Counted from the stretch's first letter, positions 47,445-59,349 are shown. The stretch is DNA of 64,000 nt from Ailanthus altissimus (GCA_946807835.1 OX327699.1:24416014-24480013), one strand, 5' to 3'. Numbers and translations are program-made. Notes: a model not told the origin generated them from the letters alone.

Positions 47445-50400
47445 TCAGAGCTGCAATGCTAAATCCGGCTGCTGTGGTGAACCGATCTGTAAGTTAGAAA
47501 TAGGTGAACCCGGTGTAAGGAATCCAACATTCAAGTCGGGAGCAAATGGATGAAACTCCTGGTTATGCAATGCTGACAATGCCTGCCAGGATGAATCACC
47601 CAGTAGCCCCGGATCAACTGCTGTATGTGACCTAGAGTCAGAGGCTAGGACCAACGAATTTTCAGAGTGTAATCTACTTGAACAATCTGCCAACTTCTCT
47701 GTGTTTGAATCATAATTGCTGGAAGGAATTGGGCAAACCATGTGGTGACTGTTTGGAACCATGCCAAACATTTGAGAAGGCACCTGATTGTTGGCTGACC
47801 TGGATTTTCCAGGTGCCCTGTTAAGTCCTGCCATCCCCACATGGGGCGGGTAATTAAACCCAAAGCCACTACTACCACTGAAACCATTCATATCAGAGTG
47901 AATAACATTCCTCGACTGAATCTGTATAGGAGGCGGCCCAGGTCTTATCCCACCAAGAGTATTATTATTCAGAAGATTTGAATCACTTTGGGAGTTTAAT
48001 TCTTTCATTGTTTCCATGTCTTCCCCTGCTTGCAAGGAACATCGATTTCCAGCAATGGAGTTTGAACCAGTGGTACTTGGAGACATAAGTCTGCTTGAAT
48101 GGTCACCAGATGCATAATTATTTGAATATCTCTGATTTACAGCGTATGAGTACTGCTGCAGCTCAGAGGCTTTGTTTTCCACCGCACATCCAGGACTGAA
48201 TTTGACTCCAGTGGGCAAAACACACTCAATTTTCTCAGAAACAATTTTCCAAACAACTGGCCCAAGACCTGCAGCAAATCGGGCCAAGCTTCTTGCATAG
48301 CCATACTCAGAGTTCAGACCAACCTAATTAATTAATCAAATACATAAATAAATAACATTACCAACAGCAGAACTTTATAGGGACTTGAAAAGATTAATGA
48401 AGAAATTAAAACTGGGGCAGCAACATATCTTAAATCTGCCAAAAGTATTACAGGGGTAAAAAAAATCAACCATAGATTGCATGTTGAGAAGTTTCAACTT
48501 TCCTTGTAATTAATAAATTAAGAAATAATATTAATAACAAAGACAAAGTATAAAAAGTAAATTTTCAATTGTACATACCACCATTAGTTGCCTCAACTCT
48601 CCTTCAAAGGTTGTCAAAACAGATGACTCATGCTCAGTAGCAACGGAATCCTTATAGGTGTCTCTTCTATTCTCATCAACTGTAAAGTGTTTCTTCCCAT
48701 ATTTCAGCACAGCCCTAACAACAGAAGCTGCTAATCAAAAGAAAAAAAAGTTCAATACCGACATTGGTTTAGCAACGTATGGTTATAAAATAACAAGCAA
48801 TATATCAGAATAAATGTAAAACCTTAACCTGGAAATTCATTCTCCCATTCAGATAGCCAGCTTGCATAAGTTTCACCAGTATGAGACCCATGAGAGGCCC
48901 TGTTTAATGCATCAGCAGGCCGAAACTTCACTGAATTTGTTGGACCTCTTCTTAAATTGGGAGCACTACCCCAGCCAGCATTCTCTCCATTGGCTAGAGT
49001 TGCATCAGAGGATAACTCAGAAGCAACACGATCAGAAAGAGAAGTGTCAAGTGACTTTTTCAGACTCTTTGGTGGCCTTCCTCTCCTCACAACTTTCACT
49101 TGGGGTTGTGGTTCACTATCATCACTAACTTGTCTCAAGTTTTCAAAGTCCTTTTTTGCCAGTTCTTGAATGGACCTTGCCTATTGAAATATTTTCAATT
49201 TTTAAAAAGTACAATTATTAAAACACTGGCATTAAACAAATATAATACTGAGACCAGATCCAACCTGCCGAAAGTATATTGTATCGGATGCATTATACTG
49301 CATTGCATTGGAACATATGAGAAAGACGTCTTTCTGCACCGAAAGAAAAGGCCAACACGTCACATTCATTGAATCAAATCAAATGTTTGCAACAAAAAGC
49401 AAAGAAATAGGGGACACTTTCCATAGAAAAGCTGAGGAAGCCACAGAAGTTGTTTGCATTTGAAGATGATAACCACTGATTCCAAGGTGTATATGGCAAT
49501 CACTCAATACAATTTTGAATGTCATAAAGTAAATTTTGCAAGATGAAGTAGCAGAGTTACATTCTTGGTGATGGCTCCAGGATAACAAGTAATGACACTG
49601 GAGTAAAGCTCCTTCACAATTATGTCCTTCACTAACATATGTTCAATATGGCTGGCAATAAAATATACATTAACAATGATGAATTCTTGATTTATGTTGC
49701 TCAAGCACACTTAACAGGTCTTCTACTTAAATTTCATTTTTTTTTACTTTCAAGGAAGAAATAATGATGTGGACATAGCACGAACTTCACAGGTGCCAAC
49801 TAGACAAATTAGCACCTCAGTACACAAAGATATAATAGATAATCTGAGCATGCAAAGAATATTAGCTGATCCAGAAAAAAGCCATGCAAGGAACAAGACT
49901 AGTACATAAAAACTTCAATTAAGATAACCAAGAATCCTAGAATGATGTATACAAGAATAACATGCCTATGTACTCTACACAAAATTATCCAGTAAGATTC
50001 AAAACCAATAAAAAGGGGTTATTGGAGCTTAAACCAAATGTAACTAATGAATCATAAAATTAGGCAAAACGCACAAATCCACTAAATAAAGTCCTAATAA
50101 ACAAGCCAAAAACTGAACTGGAAATGCAACTCGTGTTATCCAAAATCACCAAACAAAAGCATATTAAACCAACCTCAAATTCTTCCAAGTTAGCATAAGC
50201 TCCGGCATCTAGTTTCTTCCTCACGGTTGCAAAATCCATAGGATTTGCAACAATATCGTGATAATCAGGAAGCTGCACCAAAATAAATGAAGACATCAAA
50301 ATCTCGAAATGGGGAATCCATTATCAAATGCATATTCATAAGCAACATTTCCTAAAACAAAATGCTACCTCCTCTGGATCAACCGGCTCTGAGAACACCC

Positions 50401-51655
50401 CATAAGTGTCCTTCCTAAATACAACCAGTAACACAAAAAAAAATAAAAATCAAAAGGGCAATTGAGCAAGCAATCAAAACATTAATTAGTATAATACAAA
50501 GAAAATCAAAGCAGCTACAAAGAAAGAACACGTACTTTTGAAGCCTGTCAAGAACGAACACCAACAACTTTTTGTCTGGCAAAGGTGTCGTGGGGCCAGA
50601 GTCCACCGGTGGTAACCCTGTCCACATATAAAACCACATAATTTAGTCCAAATCCAAACACCTTTTTTTTTTCAAATTCCCAGAATATTGAGATTGATTG
50701 ATACCATGTAGAGTGCCTGTCGCTTTCGAAACCTTTTCTTCCTGCAAGAAAAATTAGTTCAATTAGTTCAATATTTAAATACAAAATTAAGAAATCCAAA
50801 ACCTATAGGTACCAATTGAGGAAAATTACAGTAAAAAAAAAGTGAACAACAAGCCAAAATGTAACATATGATTATAATTGATAAAGAAAAAGACAAACAA
50901 TCAAAAGTATAAAATAATAATAAGAAAATAAATATTATACCCAAAAAAAATTAAATTGCGAAATAAAGAAACCCACCATTAACCATTTCCCAAAGAGAAA
51001 AGTGAATTAATTAATGTAAATGAAAAAGAAAATAAATAAATAAATAAAACCTGACCCGGTCAAACACGTCCACTCATTTCCAATCCACAGAACCATAAGC
51101 TTCAAATTACGCGCGAAATCCAAGAAAATATATTCAAATTCATTCACTTTGTAGGATAAATAAAAAACACTATTTTTGTTTATAAGAAAAGCCGCCAAAG
51201 AATTTAATGATAAGGGAATCTGTGATCACCATATAATCAGATCCGGTATGGATCTTGTTTAAAACAGAATTAAGACCCGTCAAATTCGGCGATGAAAAGG
51301 GCTGATGGTTAGAAGAAGAAGAGGAATTGTGCAAGCCGAGCAATAGCTTGTGCTTCTTCTGTTGGCGTTCGTCGTCGTCGTCGTCGCCGTCTTCATCGCC
51401 AGGATCGTAATCGTAATCTACGCTATTGTTGTGATTGAAATTAGGGTTTTGGTGGCGGCGAGTGGATCGACGGTTGTTGTTAGATTTGATAGAATTAGGG
51501 TCTTGAAATTGCTGATGAAGTTGCTGTTGTTGTTGTTTGAGAGAGCGTTTTTGGATGTCTAAAAGAGAAGGGCGTCCCTTCTTTTTCCTCTTCTTTGTTG
51601 CCGTTGCTGTTGTTGTCATTCTTCTTGTTCTTGTTGCTGCCAATTCACCGGTCAT
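47445..51655 (-). CDS. Bromodomain protein, BRD1/2/13-like SWI/SNF subunit (712 aa)
   Basis: A nuclear reader of acetylated histones; Arabidopsis relatives are subunits of BRM-type SWI/SNF remodellers. Exons: 51655-51230, 50741-50705, 50617-50536, 50414-50369, 50272-50174, 49333-49265, 49180-48829, 48727-48579, 48323-47445; 2139 nt in frame. Residues 1-142 are basic and then acidic (KKRKKKGRPSLLD, DPGDEDGDDDDDE) with Gln, Asn and Ser runs. The bromodomain spans about 155-275: DKKLLVFVLDRLQKKDTYGVF, LPDYHDIVANPMDFATV, and the acetyl-lysine-binding Asn at 244 in MQYNASD. A second AT-hook-like RRGRPPKS follows. The middle (EWENEFPASVVRAVLKYGKK) is conserved in the plant group; the last 250 residues are Ser/Asn/Gly-rich. 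Only seven spliced exons carry the bromodomain region. Exon 8 has a NAGNAG acceptor that could add one Ala. Confidence 0.92.
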
Positions 51656-51780
51656 TCTTTCTTTTCTTTTTCTTTTTTTTGTTTCTTTTCTCTCTCACTC
51701 TCTCTTCTTTCTATCTACAAACAGGTGGTTTTATTTTTTATTTTTTATTTTTTATTTTTTATTTTCTTACTTTATTTTCA
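51656..51780 (-). promoter_or_regulatory. GA-rich 5' leader of the bromodomain gene
   Basis: On the minus strand the 60 bases before the start codon are nearly all purine (GAAAGAAAAGAAAAAG, GAGAGAGTGAGAGAG). They follow a run of AAAAAT units (51731-51770). This is typical of plant leaders with GAGA motifs. No TATA box is evident. Confidence 0.45.
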
Positions 51781-52089
51781 TTCTTTTTCTAATATTTTAG
51801 TCATCTGGGGAATCGAACTGATGACGTGGCAGTTGGTCACATGAAACAGGTTGATCCTGACACGTGACGGAAGCTTGGTAATAAAAACAAAACAATTATT
51901 CGAGTAATGATATTATAATAGTAGACTTTCCAGTAATTATTTCCCATTTCTGGTGCTTCTAAAATTCTAGAAAATAAATAATAAAAATCAGATATTAATT
52001 TAAATTATGTTTTAACATAACATATAGAGTTAGCTCGTTTGACGGAGAGAGGAGAGAGTTAACATAACATACAGTAGGTTGAATTTGGG
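51781..52089. other. Intergenic DNA
   Basis: It contains GACGTGGC and GACACGTGAC near 51820-51870, which are G-box/ABRE-like cores and could belong to the promoter of the bromodomain gene. Nothing else is clear. Confidence 0.35.
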
Positions 52090-52450
52090 ACAGTATTCTT
52101 AAATTCGTGTTTGTATTTATTTAAAAAATAAAATATTAATTTATTTTTAAATTTATGATAAATTTAAAGTTTTATTATTAAATTTACTTTAATAAATTTG
52201 TACTTATTATTAAATTTATAATAAGTTATCCGTAAATTTTAAATTAATTTTAAATTTATATAATAAAAAATAAAATAAAAAATTTAATTTAAATAAAAAT
52301 TAATATAAAATATAATAATTATAAATTTATAATTATATCATCAATTTAAAAATATTATTAATTAAAATATATTAATTTTATTCATATTATTTATAATTTT
52401 TTAAAGTATCATTAGTGTTTAATTTAAAACCATCCTAATTTTTATGATTG
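52090..52450. mobile_element. Non-coding dispersed element, reversed end of the 26-kb family
   Basis: Landmarks in order: TTAAATTCGTGTTTGTATTT, AATTTGTACTTATTATTAAA, TTATCCGTAAATTTTAA, ATATAATAAAAAATAAAA. The reverse complement of 27600-27780 has the same order of similar blocks. AT-rich, no ORF. Confidence 0.5.
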
Positions 52451-53621
52451 AAAATTTATTTACGTCACTAACATATAACTTTCATAACATAGAACTTTCA
52501 TGTCGAAAATAATAAGAATAAGAGAGGGAGAGTTGCATTTGCAGTGTCACGAACTTTGCGCTGCTGAAAATTGCGAAGAATCGACTCAAATTCCCGTATC
52601 ACACTTTCGGCGTGGGGTGTCCAACAACTCACTTTATTCTTTTCTTCTGGTCAACAAAATTTAGGATCCATCGCCCTTGAACAAACACTGTGCGATAAAA
52701 TATATTAAGCGAGTTCAATGCCAACTGGGCGTTTGGCAATTGCCATAGCAGCAGTATATCAGACTCTGTGTGGGCTGGCCAACCAAAGAATCAAAGTCCA
52801 CCCCTATAAATTATTTTGATATTTTTGGTGCGTTATTTTCCCAAACTCATTCAAGCCACATAGTTTTGGTGCAACTTGTTTGTTGTCATTAATTTTATAT
52901 ATATATTTTTAATTACAAGATAAGAGGGTGGGTCATCCTAAATCGAATTCACAAATAAGGATGTAATGTGAAGAATTTTAACCGCCAACCACCTCAAGTT
53001 TACTCAATTATTTATAATATTGACTTTTACCAATATCTTTTGAAAAAATTATGTAACATAGGGAATTAGGATGAGTTACTCACCGTTCATCAACAACATT
53101 TAACGGATCAACAAAGCTAAGTGCGTTGGTTCTATCAATAGTTTTTGTGGGCCTGCGCGTGGCAGTTACATTCTTTTCTAATTTTCCCTTTGATTATAAA
53201 CATTGAAATTATGAGTAAGCATTAAGCTGCCAACTGTGTCAAACTCATAAATATAAGAAAACTTGGGGTTATGAAGATAAATAAATAATTAAGACAAACG
53301 ACAGACACTTTGGGCAACTAGATAAACACAAGCACATAGATTTTGATTACCTAGTGCCCGTAAGATTTAGTTTGCAGAATTGCGGCATCCCATGAATTTA
53401 TATTTTTTATCGGAGCGACCGAATCGGTTGCCCGTCCCATGTTAATGCCCTTTCACTTGCACCACTTTCCTTGCACGTTTTGAAGAAATTAAATAACAGG
53501 GAGCATAAATAGGGCATGTAGCCTTTTGTTTTCATTTGAAGTTAAGGTATAGGTTAAAATATTAAATACCCCCTTCCAATTTCCTTGATAGAGATTATCA
53601 GGAAATGTCAATATTGAAATT
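52451..53621. other. Intergenic DNA and 3' side of the PPR gene
   Basis: No gene seen. Composition is moderate, with no domain-bearing frame. The right 100-200 bases may be the 3' UTR of the PPR gene. Confidence 0.5.
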
Positions 53622-55118
53622 TCAAGTACCTATCCTCTTTTCAATTTGCAACAACTCTACAATTGTTTGGCTATCCAACTTGAATCCCGCCATCTCTACT
53701 TCTTTGCGAACCTCCTTACACTTTGCCAACCTTCCAGAATACATGTAAATTCTGATCATGTTACGGTATATGTCATATGTTGGATAGAAACCTGCTTCTT
53801 TAAGTTTTGAAAAGTATCTCACAGTCCTTGGTAGGTCATTCAAAGCAACAAATAGCTTTATGGCCACCCGGTATGCCGGAAGATCAAAGAGACAATTAGA
53901 AGCTTCCATTTCCCAAACAACAGCCAATGCCTCCCTGTATTTCTTCTCAGAATAACGGCTATGAATCAGGGTAGTGTACATAACAACACTTGGATCATGT
54001 CCAGATTCCTTAAACCAATGAAACAAACTCTCCACAACATCAAATTTCCCAAGCCTTATACCAACTTTCATGAGAGCTGTGCAGTCCTGCTGATTTAAAT
54101 TCAAATCATCCCTTTGTTCAAGCTCATCCAATAACCTCAAAACAAGCACATGTTTATCTGGATTTCTCCCAAGCTCCAATATCAACTTCGCATAAACACT
54201 CGAGCCCAGCATTCTTTTACCATCCTTGGCAACCCTGATAAGCTTCCAAGCAAGATTCAAGCTTCCACCTTTAATGAACCCTTTCACCATTGCCTCTAAC
54301 ACCCCTCGACTTGCCAAACTGACAAACTTCTCCAAATTGAACGGCACTTTCAACTCATGGTGCCTTGCCAATACCTCAACAGTCGAAGCCAAAACCCGAT
54401 CATCTGGAAACAGATGAGGCTGCTTCTGAGCCCAACAGAAAGTCTGCAAAGCTCTCTCAGGCAAACCCATGTGACCCAACTCTCTAATCGTCATCGAAAG
54501 TGACCCCTTCCTCAAGAATCGACCACAATTATTGAGAATCACAGACACGTCTTCATTTGAATCAAGACACTTAATCTCTCTGGCCAAACTGATTAAAAAA
54601 CTCGGATTCTTGTACACTTGCTTGCATATAGAAGCTCTTGAGGATGCTAATTTGATATGTTTCTTTGAGGTAGGAAGTTCCAAAGGTCTTAACTTGTGAG
54701 GAAGTGGAAGTGGGAGAGGCCTTTCTCTGTATAAAATTCCAGGTTTTTGAGGGATTCTTCCTTGAAATAGAGATGATATTGCTTCTATCTCTTCTGTTTC
54801 CCAAACAACATCACCGTCTGATTCTTTATCCTCACATTCTCGTCCTCCTTTATGTTCTTCTTCGGTGAAATCATCGGATTCTGTGTTAAAAGGAAAAGGG
54901 ACAGTGTCAGGGCTTGGTTTCTTTGTAAACAAATTAACCCCTAGGTTAGGGGGAAGCTTGGAGCGTCGCGGATGGCGTAGGTTTTTAGGTGGCTTGCGGT
55001 GGTGAATTCTTGTACTGGAGTGTGCCACCGTCAAGGTTCTTATGCTAAAATTATTTGGTAATGGCTCATTGGATGGCACGATGGGATACAGACAAGTTGA
55101 TGAGAACGTACAACTCAT
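53622..55118 (-). CDS. P-class pentatricopeptide repeat protein (498 aa)
   Basis: PPR proteins bind specific organelle RNAs and help process, edit or translate them. I place the start at the ATG at 55118 (MSCTFSSTCLYPIV). The frame stays open 15 bases further, but only through a GTG. The first ~70 residues are Ser/Pro/Arg-rich with few acids, as in a chloroplast or mitochondrial transit peptide. An acidic stretch follows (ESDDFTEEEHKGG, KESDGDVVWETEEIE). Helical repeats fill roughly 190-490; the clearest degenerate PPR units are YTTLIHSRYSEKKYREALAV, YRVAIKLFVALNDLPRTVRY and YRNMIRIYMYSGRLAKCKEV. There is no E, DYW or SMR tail. The gene has no intron in the coding part. It resembles At2g01860 (EMB975) from memory. 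Confidence 0.9.
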   Translation of the reverse strand: MSCTFSSTCLYPIVPSNEPLPNNFSIRTLTVAHSSTRIHHRKPPKNLRHPRRSKLPPNLGVNLFTKKPSPDTVPFPFNTESDDFTEEEHKGGRECEDKESDGDVVWETEEIEAISSLFQGRIPQKPGILYRERPLPLPLPHKLRPLELPTSKKHIKLASSRASICKQVYKNPSFLISLAREIKCLDSNEDVSVILNNCGRFLRKGSLSMTIRELGHMGLPERALQTFCWAQKQPHLFPDDRVLASTVEVLARHHELKVPFNLEKFVSLASRGVLEAMVKGFIKGGSLNLAWKLIRVAKDGKRMLGSSVYAKLILELGRNPDKHVLVLRLLDELEQRDDLNLNQQDCTALMKVGIRLGKFDVVESLFHWFKESGHDPSVVMYTTLIHSRYSEKKYREALAVVWEMEASNCLFDLPAYRVAIKLFVALNDLPRTVRYFSKLKEAGFYPTYDIYRNMIRIYMYSGRLAKCKEVRKEVEMAGFKLDSQTIVELLQIEKRIGT

Positions 55119-55499
55119 TATCTTCGGCCGCACAAAATGAGATAATTACCGTATCATTTTTCAGTCTGGAAAGCTTACGAAGGTCTCCAGGGACTTTCAT
55201 CAAACATGTGGTCTACCAAAGCCTACATTCATCAATCAATATGAGAACATCAGACTGTACACCAATAATAACGAATAGAATAACCAAAGCCTATATTAAT
55301 TTCACAGAAATTACAATGAAAGAATTAACTTATAATGTATATGTTAAATTACTTGTTCTACAAATTCACACGGAATGCTTTTATTGTAAAAAAATTAGAA
55401 AAATAAAATAAAATATATTAAAAAAAAGGATGAGATGTAATTACAAGAAAATAAAGAAGGCACTAGCTGCCCTCGTTTGGTTTGTTCAGGATACTTAGC

Positions 55500-55570
55500 A
55501 GCCTTACCCGCTCTTCTCCCTGCTGTTTTTCGAGCTTTCTTGTTCACAGAAAGACTACCATCTAAAAATA
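55500..55570 (-). other. Possible 5' UTR exon of the PPR gene
   Basis: On the minus strand ATTTTTAG (acceptor-like) precedes a GC-richer block that ends in a strong donor-like GGGTAAGG near 55517. One frame through it is very basic (KKARKTAGRRAGKAAK), but its only ATG, in another frame, stops after five codons. A spliced leader exon is the simplest reading; a small basic coding exon is possible. Confidence 0.3.
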
Positions 55571-55574
55571 CGAT

Positions 55575-55579
<5 letters not shown>

Positions 55580-55608
<29 letters not shown>
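55580..55608. repeat. (TA)n microsatellite
   Basis: About 13 TA units, inside the supposed leader intron of the PPR gene. Confidence 0.93.
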
Positions 55609-55610
<2 letters not shown>

Positions 55611-55644
55611 GAACAATAAATATAGATCTGAGATCTAAAGTTAG

Positions 55645-55668
55645 TTAGGGTTAGGGTTAGGGTTAGGG
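55645..55668 (-). promoter_or_regulatory. Four CCCTAA repeats (telo-box-like)
   Basis: TTAGGG occurs four times in a row, giving CCCTAA units on the minus strand near the likely transcription start of the PPR gene. Telo-boxes (AAACCCTAA) near plant gene starts are linked to translation-related and organelle-related genes and bind TRB proteins. Confidence 0.6.
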
Positions 55669-55669
55669 C

Positions 55670-56300
55670 TTGAAATGAGATAGAGAGAGAGGTGTGTGTG
55701 AGTGTAATCAGTAATGTAATTTTAAACGGACACCCGTTGTGAGCTTAAGAGACCAAGGGACGTAGTGGCAAATAAAAATTCAATTGCTCAAGAAAGGAAA
55801 TTGGGGATTTTAGAGGTTTAGGCAGAATTTCGAAATTTTATCGCCACGTCATCGATCCTTGTGATTTCTCCCCATTGGATACCAAGTCTTAAGCTTGAGC
55901 GTTGATCTGCCCTTCGTGTTTTCTCTTTGTGCTTCTTTTCCTCTCTTTGTGTGTTTGAGCGCGTTGTGCTTCTTCTTAATATTTTTTTCTCTCTTTTTTG
56001 GCATTTGCGTGAGATGAGTTGGGTTTGACTGTCAACTCAAAGCCCATTGTGGGTCGCTTTAGTGGGCCGAAAGGATCTATATCAAAAGCCCAATTATTAT
56101 TGCTTTTGCAAGTGGCAATACGTGTATAATGCCTAGAGAGATTTAAAATAATAATAATATATGTCCCACGTGTATAAATCAAACACAATATCCACTTTTA
56201 TCCCAAATATCAACGGTCTAAAATCACATATATAAAAGAAAAGTCAAATCTGCGATTCCTTCTGTAACATAATTTGACAAGACGGGAAACAATAAATGTG
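55670..56300 (-). promoter_or_regulatory. Upstream region of the PPR gene
   Basis: It contains GGCCCA-type TCP sites (AAAGCCCATTGTGGG near 56040, AAAGCCCAATT near 56085) and CT-rich DNA. No coding frame is credible. Confidence 0.35.
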
Positions 56301-58524
56301 CTCTAAGGGTATATTTGGTATCAAAATCTCAATCAAACTAAAATAAATAATTTTTATGATTAGAGCTTTTAAAATTAAAAAAAAAAATTGTTGACTGTGT
56401 GATCCTTAGTAAAAAAAATTTGTTAACGATACTAAATTTTTTTAAGGTTATGTTATGAAATAAATGTGAAGCATAAATTTTAGAATAAGGTAATAATCTT
56501 AAAAGTAATTAACTGTAAACTAATCTTTATCACATAAACAAAAATAAGCTTCACAATTTTTTGCAACAGTATTTTATTTTATTTAGTTGTGTTACGAAAT
56601 AAATGAAGTAAAAGATTTGGAATAAGGTAATAATATTATAAATAACTTAATTTTAAACTAATATTTATCACAACAACCAAAAATAAGCTTTCTTATATAT
56701 ACAACTTCCTTAAATTTTATATGTTTTATATGGCAATTAAATAACACAAAAAAATAGACAAGTACTATAACCAAAAGCACAATTTAATTACATTATTTTT
56801 TAAAAAATTTAAAATAATTATTTTATAAAATATTGTTGTTAGTTAAAACGATAATAAGGTCAATGTAGTATTTTATTTTATAAAAAATACATGTGGTATT
56901 GACTAGTCACTAACTAATCGTTGTTCAACATTGATCAATTGTTCGCCAATATTGACTAATTGTTAACCCACCTTTAACTAACACTATCTAATCACTAACT
57001 AATGATATATTGACTCGCCATGGACATTGTCAAATTTTAAATTCGGTGTCTTATATAATGACGAGGTTATTATTGTCAATGAAGCATCAAAGAAGCTTCG
57101 CTTAACAGTGGCATTATGAAGTTGTTGTTTTTCTTGTTAATTCTGAGGTCTCTCCACAGCTTCATTAGCAAAAATAACTCCATTATCACATGTTCACAAT
57201 AAATTAAAGTTCAATGGTGTCCATAATGAGTTGATACATTGTTGATCAATAGTCAATCAACTATATATCAATTTATAGTTGGTGACAATCAATGACCAAT
57301 GCTTGCTGTTTATCCTTTAAATTTTTATTATTTTTAGATTATGCGTGTTTTATTTTATAAATTATTTTATTTTTTTTAGATTATGCGTGTTATATTTTAT
57401 AAATTATTTTATTTTTTAGAATTATTTATGTTTTTATTACAAAAAAATTATACCTATTATATTTCACAAATGTGTTCTTTTGTTTTAAGTAAGATAGTTT
57501 TTTTAAAAAAAAAAAAGAATTTTGAATATAACTGAATTTAGCTAAATGTTGAATATAGTTGAGTGGCTGAATTTGTATGATATGCTTTTTTTCTTAAGAT
57601 TTAAATTTAAAAGTTAATTTATAATATCTTTCATATGTGCTACGCTTAAGTATAATATTTATTTTGTTTGATTTTCACTTCTTTTTTTTTTTTTTTCGTG
57701 CATTATTGTACACGAAATACTTATTTGATAGCAATGGTTTGGATGTTAGTAATGAAGATTGAAGTTGAAAATATCATAAACAAGTTTAGTTACGAGATAA
57801 TAACACCTTAAAGAGTGAAGCAAATTGAGGTTGATACTCAGCAATTAGGTGTTAGAGAAACTAAAAAATGAATGTTTGATTGTAAAACCAAATGAAAATC
57901 AAATTTCTCGATACATAATAAAACCAAATGAAATTCAATTTTCTCGATGCATTGTAAAAGTAAATGAAATTCAATTTTATTGTTTCACGTGTCTTGTTGC
58001 GTGCAAATACTTGATTTAATAGTGATGGTTGGGGTGTCAGTGATGAAGATCGAAGTCGAGAATATCGTAAACAAATTAGTTACTGGATACAATACTTCAA
58101 ATGGCGGAGAAATTTGAGGGTGATGCATGGCAATCATGTGTTAAAAAACTAATAAATTAGTATTTGATTGTAAACCCAAATGAAATTCATTATTTTGATA
58201 TTCATAATAATTTAACACTACAAGGACATGTGTTCTAGGCTATAAACATTGTCCAAGTGAGTGAGATTGAGACTTAGTAAAAGATATTTATAAATATTTG
58301 AAAGTATTCTGTAACTTGGCTAATATGAATGCGTGGCTGGATTCATATTTCGCGAGTAAATGGTATTGCTATATTGATGATCGCACAGTATGAGATGCAT
58401 TGAAAGGCAAATTACGGTGTTATATTGATAGACACTTTTCCTGATTCTACTTTCGAGATGTTGTTCATTAATTTTTATATTTTTTTTCATTTATGGTTTA
58501 TTAACGTGATCGTGATGTTGGTAT
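56301..58524. other. AT-rich intergenic DNA with nested repeats
   Basis: 56880-57020 and 57230-57300 are rich in short ACTAA / TTGATCAAT motifs. 57325-57425 holds two to three units of ~53 bp (AGATTATGCGTGTTTTATTT). 57700-57905 and 57985-58190 are two diverged copies of a ~205-bp unit (AGTGATGAAGATCGAAGTCG). Between them are three ~35-bp units (AAACCAAATGAAATTCAATT). No gene seen. Confidence 0.55.
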
Positions 58525-59268
58525 TGATAGGGTACGATAATATTTTTTATTATTTAATAATAAAAAATAATAATTAAACAAGTAAATATTTAAAATAATA
58601 TAATATAAAAATAAAAAATTAAGAATCTAAACAAAGAAATATAGAAGAAATAGTATATAAAATTTACATAATTCGATAATTTATTTACGTTTACGGCGTA
58701 TCTAAATCACATTATTTTATTATTGAATTTCAAAGTACTTACAAATTATACTTTTTACAATAAATACTTACAAAAAAAACAACCTCTCTTACAAATAAAT
58801 AATTTCTCATATTAAAAATTACAAAAATATCATTAAGAATATTATGATCACCAAAATCTCACAAAGATGTCACTAAGCTTTGTGTTTGATTCATAAGATA
58901 AGTTTACAAGCCAATAAATAGATTTATATAGACTTTAAGACGACTTTGGTTAACTCTAATCGTGTATGAGTCATTTAAAGAATCTTGAAACAAGTGGGAG
59001 ATGGAATAAATCTGATCAAAATGGGAAACGGATTCCCCCGTTGGGCGCCGCGGTGCTGGAGCATCTTGCCTGGGCACCTGGCATCGCAATGCTTAGGTTC
59101 TATTTAGGGCGTCGCGGCACTCATGCCTCGACACCGCCACTTGCATTTTTGCCTCATTTCGTGTCCGTCTTTGATATTCGCTCACCCAACACACTTGCCT
59201 TGCTCTTCAAAGATATCCCGATAATTTTTAATCAACTTTCTCACAAATCATTCACAAAAGTATTATCA
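58525..59268 (-). repeat. Copia 3' LTR
   Basis: It aligns with 63301 onward: ATTAAGAATCTAAACAAAGAAAT, TTATTATTGAATTTCAAAG, TTATGATCACCAAAATCTC, GTTTACAAGCCAATAAATAG and TGCCTGGGCAC all recur in order. Its plus-strand right end is ATTATCA, next to the pyrimidine stretch CTCTCATCTTC (the purine tract on the minus strand). Confidence 0.85.
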
Positions 59269-59349
59269 ATCTCTCATCTTCGCATTTTTGGTCACCCGCA
59301 TAAAGTAGTGATTCTAGTTAGGTCATTTCATAGGATGAACTTAACCGAG

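Noticed and set aside
51350..51800. Plus-strand frames of 65-87 codons, rich in Val, Leu and Phe
   Set aside because: Antisense of the Gln/Asp/Lys-rich first exon and GA-rich leader of the bromodomain gene; they look like membrane spans only by composition.
55055..55411. 118-codon plus-strand frame
   Set aside because: Starts antisense to the PPR transit peptide and runs into AT-rich DNA; no domain.
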